Assembly (NCBI GenBank): GCA_001430745.1
Contig: KQ482066.1
Span: 1,157,515 to 1,204,501 of the forward strand
Length of the DNA stretch: 46,987 nucleotides
Direction: 5' to 3'
Source of the DNA: Auxenochlorella pyrenoidosa
Lineage: Eukaryota > Chlorophyta > Trebouxiophyceae > Chlorellales > Chlorellaceae
The notes beneath the pieces are model-generated. The model ran no database searches and was not told the DNA's origin. It was given only the letters and a program-made list of their open reading frames with translations. Within the stretch, counting starts at the first letter, position 1. Every line of letters starts with the position of its first letter. The position numbers and the translations under genes are program-made. Shown here in pieces: positions 10,801 to 20,853 of the stretch.

Positions 10801-13800
10801 CTGATGGGAAGAGGAGGCCACGGAGTCGTAGGCCCTGCAGGGGGTGGGGTGGGGTGGGGGGTAGGTGGGCCGGCTGCAGTGAGATGGGGCGCATGAAGGG
10901 TCTGTAAAAGCCAGATTGCATATGTGAGACAAGGAGCCCTTGCAGCAAACCCACAGGGGGAGGAGAGAACAGAAGGAATCTGATGTTGCAGGGGTGACGG
11001 CCGGGGGGGAGCGCGTGGGTCGCTGGCTGGCACGGCAGTCGGCCGGCTGTCAAGCCCAGTACCTCAGCCAGCAGCCCTAGCACCCTGCCCAGCGTTCAGT
11101 CTGCACCCTGCGCTCTGGACAGCGCTTGCCTGTAGGCCTGGTCCTTGGCGGCGTCCCAGGTCTCCTGGGTGGCGTCCTTGGTGCGGTGCCAGCGGCCCCA
11201 GGCGGAGCGCATCCAACTCTCCCAGCCGCGGCTGGCGCTGGCGGCGGCCTGCGGGAGAGAATGGCCGAGAGCGGTGTGCATAAAGGTCGCGTAGGCTGCA
11301 GCGTTTGGGTGCGCATTCACCACATGTGCGTGGCGCAGCAGGGTAGTGCATGCAAGAGGAGCGGTGCGCTGACCAGGAAGCAGGGCACAGTTGCGCCAGC
11401 GCTCCCCACATGACCCTGCCTGGCCCGGCCCGATTGGCTTGCCTCGTCAGCGGTGCCCTTGCCGGCCCTCCACTGCTCCCACGCGCGCTCCTTGGCGGTG
11501 TCCCAGGTCTGTCGTGAAAAGAGCAGGGTGATGGGAGGGAGCGAGGCGGGACGGTTGGGTCGGGACTTGAGGGCAAACCTGGGCATGGCATTCGCAGTGG
11601 GTTCCGCACTGTGCGTTGGCAGTGCTGCAGCCCGGCCCAACTGCCTGGCTGTGCCTGTGCACAGCTGCATGCTGCATGCCCGCTCACCTCCCCGGTCTTT
11701 TCCTTGGTGGCCTGCGGGCCAGAAGGGCAGGGGAACGGCAGGAAGGGCAGCGGGCATGCTCAGGAGAGGCATGCCATTGCGGACAGTCAGCTCACCGAAG
11801 CAGAAGCACAGATTTGGTCAAACGATCACACCAGCCGCCGCCCATTAAGCTGTGCCCTGAGCTCCCAACCACATCGGCCCCGTCGCCCTGCCCAGCAGTC
11901 CCCTCCCTGACAGCAGCGGCAGCCTTGCAGCGGCGGCCCCCACCTGCCACTGCTCCCAGGCCGAGGCCATGGCATCGTCCCAGGAGCGGTAGGTGGAGCG
12001 CCAGGCGCCGTAAAAGGCGTCACGGGCGGCGTCCCAGGTCTGCCCTGTCTTGTCCTTGGTGGACTGCGGGCAGCCGGGGCCGGGGCATGCGAGTGTGCGC
12101 GCACATGTGTGTGCATGGGATGGAGGGTTGGCGGGGGTGGGGACTGAGAGGTTTGGGGTGGGGGTTGGGAGTGCTCGTGGATGGATGAGGGCATTGCAAG
12201 ACAGGGGATTCGTTTGGCTATGCGCCGATTGAGCTGTTGACCTGCAAATCAGCGGCGCAGTACAGAGCGCCAGCCATCATGGGCACACGATGGAGTGCCA
12301 TCATGGCACCTGTAATGCCATGCTGGAACTCCCTGATGTGCCCATGATGGCTGGCACCTTCCCGCTGACCAGAGCGCTCCCTGCTGAGCCGCTGGCAGGC
12401 GAGCTGATGTGCAAGTTGACAGGCTCCACGGCCCCGCAGCCTCAGCAACACGCACGGGCAGCAGCGCTCCTCAGTTCATTGCAGTGCCCAGAACGCACTC
12501 CACTTGAATGCCCCCCTCACCCTCTGCCCCCACCCCCCCCCCCCACCCCTTCCTCCCCCTTCCCAAATCGCATGCCTGCCACTGCTCGTAGGCCGACTGC
12601 AGGGCGCTGTCGTAGGCAGAGGCGGAGGTGTCCTTGGCGTAGTCATATGCCCCAAAGGTCCGGCCCTCGGCCGCCTGCAGGGCCAGGCCCGGGGGGGAGG
12701 AGAGCAAGGGGCACAACAACATGGAAGGTGCTTGCGGGCAGCATGGCGGCTGCGGATTCGTATCATGCATTGTGCACGGCATGAGCTGCATGGTGGGTGT
12801 GCATCCCACAAGGCTAGGGTGCTGTGGAGCGCCGCAGCTGGAAGCAAGGCCCCGTCGGCACAGCAGGCTGCAGCTTGGACCAGAGTGTTGCTCAGTGCAG
12901 TGTTGCGCCGCCAAACAGCGCAGCCAGCTCACCCTCCAGGCCTTCCAGGCGGCTGCCTTGGCATCCTCCCAGGTCTGCAGGGGGAGGCCGGCGGATGATT
13001 GATTAGGATACAGCAGGAAGCAGTGACCGGAGAGTCAAGGGGGGTTCCGAGCCCAAGCACCCTCCTGAGTGTGTGGGGCACAGGAGAGCTGCTGGCGGGC
13101 GGGCCTGCCGCAACCCAGGAAGGCAGCAGCCTGCGCTGCCGGCCTTGCAGAGTCAGACTGGGGAGCCTGATTGACATCAGCAGCAGGCAGGCGCAAGCTA
13201 CCTGGGCGCTGCGTGCCCAATCAGTCTGAGGCCGCACACATTCCCTGCTTCCTGCCTCTGCTACGCCAGGAGCATGGTCGTGCACGCAGGGCAAGCACGC
13301 ACAGACCTGCTGCCTGCCTATGCTACGCCATGAGCATGGTTGTGTAAGCCAGAAGGCGGGTAAGCACGCGCAAGCCTTCCACTGGTGCTCCATCCTCTAC
13401 CTCAGATACCGAGCAAGAGGAAAACAAATTCCAAGGCTTGCCTGCCTGGTCTTGTCCTTTGTAGCGTACCAGTTGGCGTAGGCTGTTGCCAGGGCGCCGA
13501 ACCACGACTCCCGGGCCTTGTCGGCGGCCCAGCCAGCAGCGCCCGAGGCGGCGCCTGCGGCAGCATCTGCAGCGCCACGGGCGGCGCCGCCCACTGCGCC
13601 GGTCACGGAGCCGGCTGCGTCGGTCATGGCGTCCTGCAGGGGGCCAAAAGGGAGTCGCGATCTCCGATGTTGCGGATCTTTGTTGGTGCGATGACTGCCG
13701 ATGCCACGACACAAGCGCCCTGCATGGCTCTTGCACAGCGCGACCCACCCTAAGAGAGCACCCTTCAGCATTTCCGACACCAACAAACGCTCCCCCGCCA

Positions 13801-16800
13801 GGTGCGGCATCAGGGGAAGCGGGCCATGCGCACCTTGGTGGCTTGAAGGGTGAGGCGCGGCCAGGAGACGGTGGCCGCCCACTGGTCCCAGGCAGCGCGC
13901 TTGGCCTGCACCCATGAGAGCACAGAGGGGTTGGGAGGTGGAAGGTGGAAAGACAGTGTTGGCACACACCTGGCAGGGAACATGTCGGTGCTGCTGCATG
14001 CAAACGTGCTCTCAACTCCCGGCACAGGCCCTTGGCCGCAGTCTGCAAGCTGTGGTGCGTGCCGCGACTTCTGCAAACGCCAGCTGTGCCGCTTGCAGCG
14101 CACTCCGCCTTCCCCCCTTCCCCCGGCAGCAGGCTCACGTCGTCCCAGTTCTGCTGGCTGCTCTTCTTCGTCTTCTCCCAGTTCCTTCACCAGGGCAGGT
14201 GGCAGGCAGGGAGTGCACGACGACGTCAAAAACCTAGTAACTGCACAGCACTGCCAGCGCTTGACAAAGCCATGCGCCCCTGCACTGTTAGCAAGCACCC
14301 AGGCTGAGCTCGCCGCCTCGACCCCCGCCGTATCTTGCTCCATGCTCGACCTCAACTTAACGCCACACTTTCGACCCAAACGCAAGTTTTGCCTTGCTCC
14401 CAGGACAAGACTAGGCAGAAACACGCCCCCAGGGTCACCCTCACTTGTAGGCGGAGCCCATGGCCTCGTCCCAGGTCTGCCCAGCCGAGTTCTTCAGCCC
14501 AACAGCCTGGTCGTAAGCATACTGGCCCACCCCGCCCACAGCCTCGCCAGCCTGCAGGGCAGCAGTGCGAGAAGCGGGCCAGGGAAGACCTATGTTGGTG
14601 CATGGAGCAGAGCCAAGGGGCCTCGCGCTTGCACTGCGCAGCAGGAGCTGCGCATATGCGGAACCTCGATCTAGCGCCCATGCAGCAAGCGCTGCCACGC
14701 AGGGGCCCTCCCACAAGACCCTGCAGGCGCCCACCTGGCGGCCAGCCTCCTGGGCGGAGCCCTTGGCCAGTCCCAGGGAGGACTTGACAGACTGCCAGGT
14801 GCGGGACAAGACCCCGGTGCTGCGGGAAAGGGGAAGGGTGGCCACCAGGTTGGATTGCAAGGGAGCAAGCAGCGGATGGCAGCAATGCTGCAATGTGTGG
14901 CAATCCTGCCCGCTGGACCTGTTATAGAAAACAGTACCCTCTGGGTGCAGCGACCCCTGCGAGCCGTGCTGCCGGTCACCGGCAGCGGCCTTGTGCCTTT
15001 GCCTGCCCTGCAGCTGCCGCGTGCTGTCACTGCTCGTATCCCTGCTCGTAAGCCTGCTCTGTTCTCTTGTCCCAATCGTGAGGGTCCTGCAGGTCGTGCT
15101 TCAGGTGCTGCCAGGCCCAACGGGGGCCCTCGGGGTTCCCGCCCGCTTCCCCACCCTCGCGCCCTCTGCTGCACGAGGGCAGGCGGGCGCGGCGGGGACA
15201 CGGGCTGGGCAGGCCGGAAGCAGCCAATAGCTCTCAAAAGAAACAAACAGGATGCATGGGGTAAGGGTCCGGTTGACTGTAGGGTGGCACAGCCCACAAC
15301 TGGTGCCCAGCAAGCCGCAAGGGCAGCGCCTGCCATCAAGCCGCACCCGCTGGGTGACCTTGATGGCAAGTGCAGTGCTGTGGCATGCTGGGCAAACGGT
15401 GCAGGCGTGGCAGGCACTCCAGCAGACATCGGTGTGACGTCATGCTGCCTGGAACGACAACTGGGCTTTGCAATGCCTTGAGGCCTGGCAATGGCCGACC
15501 CGCTGAGCAGCCAGGGTGGCACTGCATGCTGCCTGTGGCGCACAGCGCAGGTCGACCGAGCAGCTGCCCTGCCTGGCACAGGCAGCCATTCCCATTCCAC
15601 ATGGCTCATCAGCGGGAGGCCCCCCTTCCAAAATCACTGTGATCGGCTGGCTGCGATTAATGTTGCGCCAAGCCTCTGGCGCCTGACCCCTGTGCCCCCC
15701 TCCATGCACCTGCCAAGCCCAGAAAGGGCAGCAGTGCAGCAGTGTCACCACAGCTCTGCTTCCGGCGTCCATGCAAACAAGAGGGCAGCCCCTGCCAGCA
15801 AAGCCGCGGCCACTTGGCGGCTTCATCAGAGATACTGGGGCGGCCAACAGCTGTTCACCCACTGCCCGCAAAACAACATCCCTCCCAGGCTGGCCCAGGC
15901 TGCTCTATGGGCGAGCCAGGCCGACACGGCTGCATGCTGAGCTTGGGATGCCTCTCAGCACTGGCATGGCAAGCGGCTACCTGGAGCCGTCGCCACGCCT
16001 TGTGTGTAAGGTATCCAGCTTGGCAGACAGGCGCCCAAAGACAGGGCGGCATCTTTTTACGGCCACCGGGTGGCCAACCTGCCCCAGAAAGAGTGGGCCA
16101 CCGCTGTGCAGCTGCCACGCAGGGCCATCCCCACATCAGGATCCCAGCCCACCCGTCGTGGAAAGGAAATGCAGGCAGCTAGCTACCTAAGCTGCAGCAG
16201 GCATGTGTCGGCCCTGGTCACCGACAGGCGCCTCTCTTCGAAAGATGTCCCCCCCTGTTTCCGGCCGCACAGGCAGCGCGGCAGGGCGCCCCCGCAGTCC
16301 CCGGCAGCCCTCCCCCTCCCTGCCCCGCGGCACTTGCCTGGGGTGTGCGGCCTCCCAGCCGGTGCCTTCCTCGCCGGCGCCCTTGGCCCGCACTCGCACA
16401 TACTCAATCTCCCCGGCCCCTCCAGGCATGGCCGCCTCGACTTCTTCCACCTTGGCGCCGCCCCACTCTGCAGAGACGGGGGGGCGCAGAGAGGGTGGCG
16501 AGGAGGGGGGCGTTGGAGGTGGCGAGGCGCGAGGGAGGGACACTGCAGCATGGGGGAACACGCTTGTGGGTACAGCGTCATGCTGCTGGTCTGCAGCAGC
16601 GCTCCGCGCGCGGCGCCCGACACAAGAGCACAGCGGCGGGTGTCAACATGAGCTGTGCTGACCCGAGGCGATGGTGTCCTTCACTGCATCTGCCACCCCC
16701 TTGGCCTTGTCAGTGGCCCACCCCGCCATACCTCGCGCCTTCTCCTCGTCGCCCTGCTTCGGCGGGGGTAAGAACAAGGGCCTAGTCAGCAGGGGTGGGG

Positions 16801-16985
16801 GGCGGCGGCAGCAGCGATGCAGGCCGCCCGATGCAGAGCCCCCAGCGTTCAGGGCGAGCAAGCGGCAGCCTAGTCTGCCTTGGCTGCCGTCTGACCGCCC
16901 CTAGGCGCACCTTCTTGGCTGCCAAGGCCGCAGGGGCCAGCAGACCGAGGAGCAGCAGCGCCACCGCTGCCCCCTTGAGCTTCAT
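7899..16985 (-). CDS. Secretory Trp-rich 22-residue amphipathic-repeat (LEA-like) protein, 24 exons
   Basis: Unrecognised protein of 716 residues. Exon 5' ends (high coordinate) and 3' ends: 16985-16911, 16756-16663, 16467-16338, 15168-15031, 14819-14735, 14551-14445, 14184-14139, 13905-13834, 13633-13442, 12974-12933, 12674-12576, 12063-11944, 11711-11688, 11508-11443, 11248-11130, 10834-10735, 10511-10394, 10020-9923, 9610-9551, 9369-9298, 9081-9010, 8749-8627, 8241-8194, 7949-7899; all phases agree. Residues 1-22 are a signal peptide (MKLKGAAVALLLLGLLAPA then ALA). Residues about 200-680 are about nineteen tandem 22-residue helical units, for example TWDTAKERAWEQW followed by RAGKGTADE: Trp at 2, 10 and 13, Asp 3, Ala 5 and 9, Lys 17, Thr 20, Glu/Gln 22. 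About 50 Trp in total, only two Cys. The second half of each unit (TKxKTGE) resembles the LEA group 3 11-mer. C-terminus is EKAEL. Six introns appear to start with GC. Confidence 0.8.
10650..10712 (-). pseudogene. Possible relic repeat exon inside an intron of the Trp-repeat gene
   Basis: Within the intron between exons 16 and 17 the minus strand reads DKSGRDVWEHWESNKG, which matches the second half of the neighbouring repeat (KERWESTKGKTGE). It has no good donor and is preceded by an in-frame stop, so it was left out of the CDS. It is either a decayed exon or an alternative one. Confidence 0.35.
11688..11711 (-). other. 24-nt microexon of the Trp-repeat gene
   Basis: Encodes just ATKEKTGE between CCCGCAG and GTGAGC. 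Phase 0 on both sides. It completes a 22-residue unit begun in the previous exon (SWDDAMASAWEQWQ), which is the main support for its use. Confidence 0.7.
12269..12355. repeat. Long inverted repeat (hairpin) in an intron of the Trp-repeat gene
   Basis: Perfect 19-nt arms: GCCAGCCATCATGGGCACA at 12269-12287 and its complement at 12337-12355, with a 49-nt loop that contains a second small hairpin (GTGCCAT, C, ATGGCAC). Weaker pairing extends outward to about 12249 and 12370. It could fold as a small-RNA precursor or be the remains of a MITE. Confidence 0.75.
13259..13380. repeat. Degenerate tandem repeat, about 62-bp period, intronic
   Basis: Two imperfect copies beginning CTACGCCAGGAGCATGGT (about 13261) and CTACGCCATGAGCATGGT (about 13323), in the intron between exons 9 and 10 of the Trp-repeat gene. 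Confidence 0.6.
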
Positions 16986-17241
16986 GATCGCTTTCTGATC
17001 GTCAAACCACGCAGAGAGCCTCGAACGAATGTGCGAAAAGTAAAGACGCGACACACAGGAGAACAACTCCTGGTGGCGACGATGCCAGCCACTCGGCAGC
17101 TGCCGTGGGAGGAAAGTGGTGAGCACTGCTCACCACTTTCCTGGGATCCTGCTGGCCGCTCCAAACTGTCTTGTTTGTTTCCTTGACCTTTTCGACGCCT
17201 TCATCAGCACAGCCTCCACTTGCACGCCCTTGCAAGCAACC
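16986..17241. promoter_or_regulatory. 256-bp bidirectional promoter of the two helical-repeat genes
   Basis: Only DNA between the start codons of the secretory Trp-repeat gene (16985, minus) and the plastid LEA gene (17242, plus). It contains the perfect palindrome listed separately. The shared location suggests co-regulation, probably by stress, but this is inference from layout. Confidence 0.6.
17110..17142. promoter_or_regulatory. Perfect 33-bp palindrome in the shared promoter
   Basis: Arms AGGAAAGTGGTGAGC (17110-17124) and its exact complement (17128-17142) around the 3-bp spacer ACT. A 15-of-15 match so close to two start codons is unlikely by chance. It lies 99 bp from the plus-strand ATG and 124 bp from the minus-strand ATG. 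Candidate dimeric transcription-factor site, or a cruciform/RNA hairpin in a 5' UTR. Confidence 0.7.
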
Positions 17242-20200
17242 ATGCAGACTGCCCGGCTCTCCCTGACCCACCCGGCAGCGCCAGCAACCTCGCGGACCCT
17301 GCGGCCTCGGCGGCAGGCGGCGCGTCCGGCCCGCCTGGCTGTGCGTGCAGCAGCAGGGGTGAGAGTGCCGGGGCAGGGCAGGGGCAATCGCTGCACAAAG
17401 CAATGGCTACAATCTGTCGTTGTGGGTGCGCCGAGGTCCCAGCCGCCAGCTTGCCAGGAACCTCTCCTCGTCAGCACTATCGTGGCGGATCAGGCAGCCC
17501 TCTTCCTGCAGCAGCACTTGGTGCCTGAGCAGCTCTGCTCTCCAAAAGCATCCACCAGCCCTGATCCAGCTGCTGGTAGTGCGTGACTGCTCGGCTATTC
17601 GCTGTCACCACCCCTTCGCTGTCACCACCCCTGATGACAGCCCTTCCCCACTCCCCGCCCTGCCGCCGCAAGGCTTGCACTTCTGGCGGCCCAGCAGCCC
17701 GCTGCCGCAAGCCACCATCTGCCCTTCACCTCCCTTTGCAGCTCCCATTTTCATGCCCCATGCAGCATTGTGGAACTGGTGGGCCAGGCCACGGCTGCAA
17801 CAGCACGCCTGCCGGCTGTGACGCCTCTCCTGCCCCTACCCCCGGCCCCCCCCCCTCCAGGATGAGTCCCTGGCGGACAAGGCCAAGAAGGGCATCGATT
17901 CGGTCAAGGGGGCCGTCAGGTGGGGCCCCCTCCCCGGCTGTGCACTGCATAGGCGCGAACAATTTTGCACAAACAACGGCTGCACCAGGCACACGAGGCA
18001 TCGATGTTGCAGGCCTGCTGCACGTAGGGTCGGATGCCAGCCCTGCTCTCTCAGCAGCCCCCAGTGCCAACCCGCTGCCTCCCTCTGTGCAGCGATGCCG
18101 CCCACCGCGTCAAGGACACCGTGGCCGGCACCGCCGAAGGTGGGACAGCCCTGCTTACTTTTGTGGGCGCCGACCTGCAACCTGCATTACGGCGCCCTGC
18201 ATTGCGCCCCAGCCCCTGCCCCTGCCCTGCTGCCTTGGCACCCAGCCCTCCCAGCGCGCGCCTCCTTTGGCCAAACAACAATCTCCCCTGCATTATCAGT
18301 ATGCCCCTCCCCGTTCCCCCCGCCATCCTTACTCCCACCGCTAACAACTCACCCTCCTTCCCCTGCCTCTGCCCACCCTGCAGACGTGAAGGAGTTCGTC
18401 GGCGACGCTGAGCGGGTAAGGGCAGCGCAGGCACCCAGCGCCGCTCCCGGCACATGTCCAGCCCGGGCGGTCGTGCATGCCTGTTCAGCGTTACTGCATG
18501 CCCTGAAGCGCCATGGGCTCTGCGCTGAGGCGCGTGCTGCACGCCCCTCTGGCTGCACATGGCACTGCCTGGGCAGCCTGCAAGGATGTTTTGCCTTGCC
18601 AAAGCATCAGCCGTCTCCAATGCAAACGCGCCTCAGTGCAGCGCTGGGGTCCGAGGATCCTCGGGCAAGTTGCAGCCCACCCCATGCCCCACCGGCCCTG
18701 CTGTCTTGTGCCCCATGCAGGAGGGCCGCGAGAACGTGGGCCATGCCAAGCAGAAGGTGGAGGGCGGGCTGGAGGATGCGCAGGACTCTGCCAAGGTGGG
18801 GTGGGAGCGCCTGGGGGAGAAGCACCGGTTGGCTATGTTTGCTAAGGGTTGGGATGCCGGGCAAACGGCAGGAGGGGGGCTGGAGGGTGGTATCTGAACA
18901 AGGCGGCCCTTCCACTTACTGGCTGGGAATCAGCGGGCAGTCTACCTGCAAGCGCACGCCAGCCCTTTAGCATGATGGTCAGGGCAAAGAGCTTGCTTGA
19001 TTGAGCATGCTTCACTGCCACGGCCAGAGTGCTGAAGGACGAGCGCGTGCTCACGGCCATACTCTCCGCTTGCTGAGCCTCCCTCAAAAGCATGCAGCTC
19101 AGGCAACGTGGAGCCTGCCTCTCATCGAGATTTCTAGTTTGCCTCTCGTTGAGATTCCAGGTGTTATGAACAGGGAACCGCCCCCCCCCCCCCCCCCCCC
19201 CGCCCCCGCCCCCGGCCCCCCATCCCACCACCACCACCACCACCCCATGCGCGCACCCACCCCCACCCACCCCCACAGGGCGCGTACGAGTCTGCCAAGG
19301 AGCGCGCCAGTGAGGTGGCCGAGGGCGCCAGGGACAAGGCCGGCGACGTGTCGCAGGGCATCGAGGGGGCCAAGGCCCGGGCTGCCGAGCTGGCAGAGGG
19401 GGTCAAGGGGCGCGCCGCCGGCGCTGCCGAGGACGTCAAGGGCGCCGCCGGCGAGGCCGGGGACAAGGCGCGCTCCGCCGCCCGGGTGAGCTGTTTGTGC
19501 CGCCGCGCTGGCAGAGCGCAGTGATTCAGCCCCAGGGCGGCGCTGCCAGGGCGCAGCCGGCTGCCCGTCATGGCCCTGCGCACGGTCCTGGTGGTGCCCC
19601 GCGTGTGGCCCATGTTGCAGCACAGCCTTGCGGGCATTGGACTGCCGTTCCTCAGCTGCTCATACAGCCATCTTTCCGCAGGCGCCCTGGCAAAGCAAGC
19701 ACCTGCAAGCAACCACCCCCAAACACGCCCTGCCCTGCCCCACTGCACGCCTGCCTCACTCCACACCCTCCCGCAGGACGTGGGCCAGGGTGCGTCCCGC
19801 CACGCCGAGGAGGTGTCCGACGCCGCCAAGGAGAAGTACCGCGAGCTGCAGGTGGGCCCCGACTGGCAATCCAATTTTTGCAATGATTACTTCAAGGAAG
19901 GGTGTGCCTGCTGCAGGTGGGGCCCGGCTTGCAACGATTAGTTCAAGGGTTATGGGTGGGGTGTGCTAGCTGCAGGGTGGGGCCCGGCCGGCAGTTTAGG
20001 GTTTGGGGAGGGGTGTGCTAGCTGCGAGTGGGGCCCAGCCGGCACTGATTTTTTCAAGTCGGGGGTTTGCAGGGTTGTTCTCCCACCCGGTCGGGCTCAC
20101 AGCATGGGGTGCCGCTCCACAGCTGAGGCCCACCGCGGGGCTCTGGCCAAGCCTGCACAGGACCCTCACGAGGGCTACAGGACCTCCTGAGCCCGCCCGC

Positions 20201-20634
20201 CGGGCAGGCTGCCGGCGCAGGTGTGCCCGCTGGGGCGCAGGCTGGGCGCAGCAGGCGGCTGGCACTGGCCGCTCCTTGCCACTGGGCCCACTCGCCACTG
20301 GGCCCACCCACTTTACTCCTCATTGTCAGAAACGACCTCTTCCACCTTATCTCCGCTCGCCTCGATTCCACCTTATCTCCGCTCGCCTCGAGCAAGCTCC
20401 TTTTGCAGGCTCCCCTTGCAGGCAAAGGGCATGTCCCTGGTGCCATGATTCATCCAGCATTCTGAAAATGGCTAAGACTGAACAGAGCTTCCACACAAGC
20501 TGGCTTCACCTGCCTTCTCCTGCCTGCAGGGCGACGTCAAGGAGGCCTCTGGGCGCGCCCAGGCCAAGGGGGAGGAGGCCTCCAGGAAGGTGGACGAGGG
20601 CCTGAAGGGCACCGCCGACAGGCTCAAGCCCTGA
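17242..20634 (+). CDS. Plastid-targeted LEA group 3 protein (HIC6-like)
   Basis: Desiccation/cold-protection type protein of 238 residues. Exons 17242-17358, 17861-17919, 18093-18139, 18384-18415, 18721-18795, 19279-19485, 19777-19851, 20530-20634; all phases fit with GT-AG borders. Residues 1-38 form a chloroplast-type transit peptide (Ser/Thr/Arg/Ala-rich, ending RLAVRAAA). The mature part has no aromatic core and is a run of 11-residue amphipathic repeats rich in Ala, Lys, Glu and Gly, such as SAKERASEVAEGARDKAG, AEDVKGAAGEAGDKARSAA and GRAQAKGEEASRKVDEGLKG. This matches LEA_4-type proteins and, in layout, the Chlorella HIC6 plastid cryoprotectants. It is head-to-head with the secretory Trp-repeat gene and convergent with PGAP3 (220 bp apart). 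Confidence 0.85.
19174..19260. repeat. Poly-C and C/CA-rich low-complexity tract
   Basis: A run of more than 20 consecutive C followed by CCCCCG and CCACCA units, directly upstream of the exon 6 acceptor of the LEA gene, where it acts as the pyrimidine tract. Homopolymer length should be treated as uncertain in the assembly. Confidence 0.9.
19849..20080. repeat. Tandem repeats carrying copies of the 5' splice site, LEA intron 7
   Basis: Four degenerate units of about 50-65 bp start at about 19849, 19916, 19974 and 20025. Each begins with a version of CTGCAGGTGGGGCCCGGC, the sequence at the real exon 7 donor, and several contain GTGTGCTAGCT and TTCAAG. They look like serial duplications of the donor region. 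Confidence 0.7.
20340..20392. repeat. Two tandem copies of a 26-bp unit
   Basis: TCCACCTTATCTCCGCTCGC followed by CTCGA is repeated back to back within LEA intron 7. No function apparent. Confidence 0.85.
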
Positions 20635-20853
20635 GCTGGAGGCTGCAGGGCAGCTCGACGAAGCAATGCCTGACGCGGCCGGCTTGTCCCGAGGAGACTG
20701 CTGCAGCCCTCGCGGCAGTGAACTCTGTTGAAACAATCCAAACCGTCCCAACCCGTATGCATGCCTTAATTGCCAAGATGCTTTGCCTGTCAGGTGCCGA
20801 GGGCTCCTCACACTTTGATTGATTGATGCTTGCCGGAGCAAGGTAACACATGC

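Noticed and set aside
14441..15029. Splitting the Trp-repeat gene into two or three genes at the in-frame stop codons near 15027 and 14441
   Set aside because: Both stops lie just inside introns: donors GAGCA/GTGACA (15031) and TACAA/GTGAGG (14445) precede them, and the joins restore phase and, at 14445, an exact 22-residue unit.
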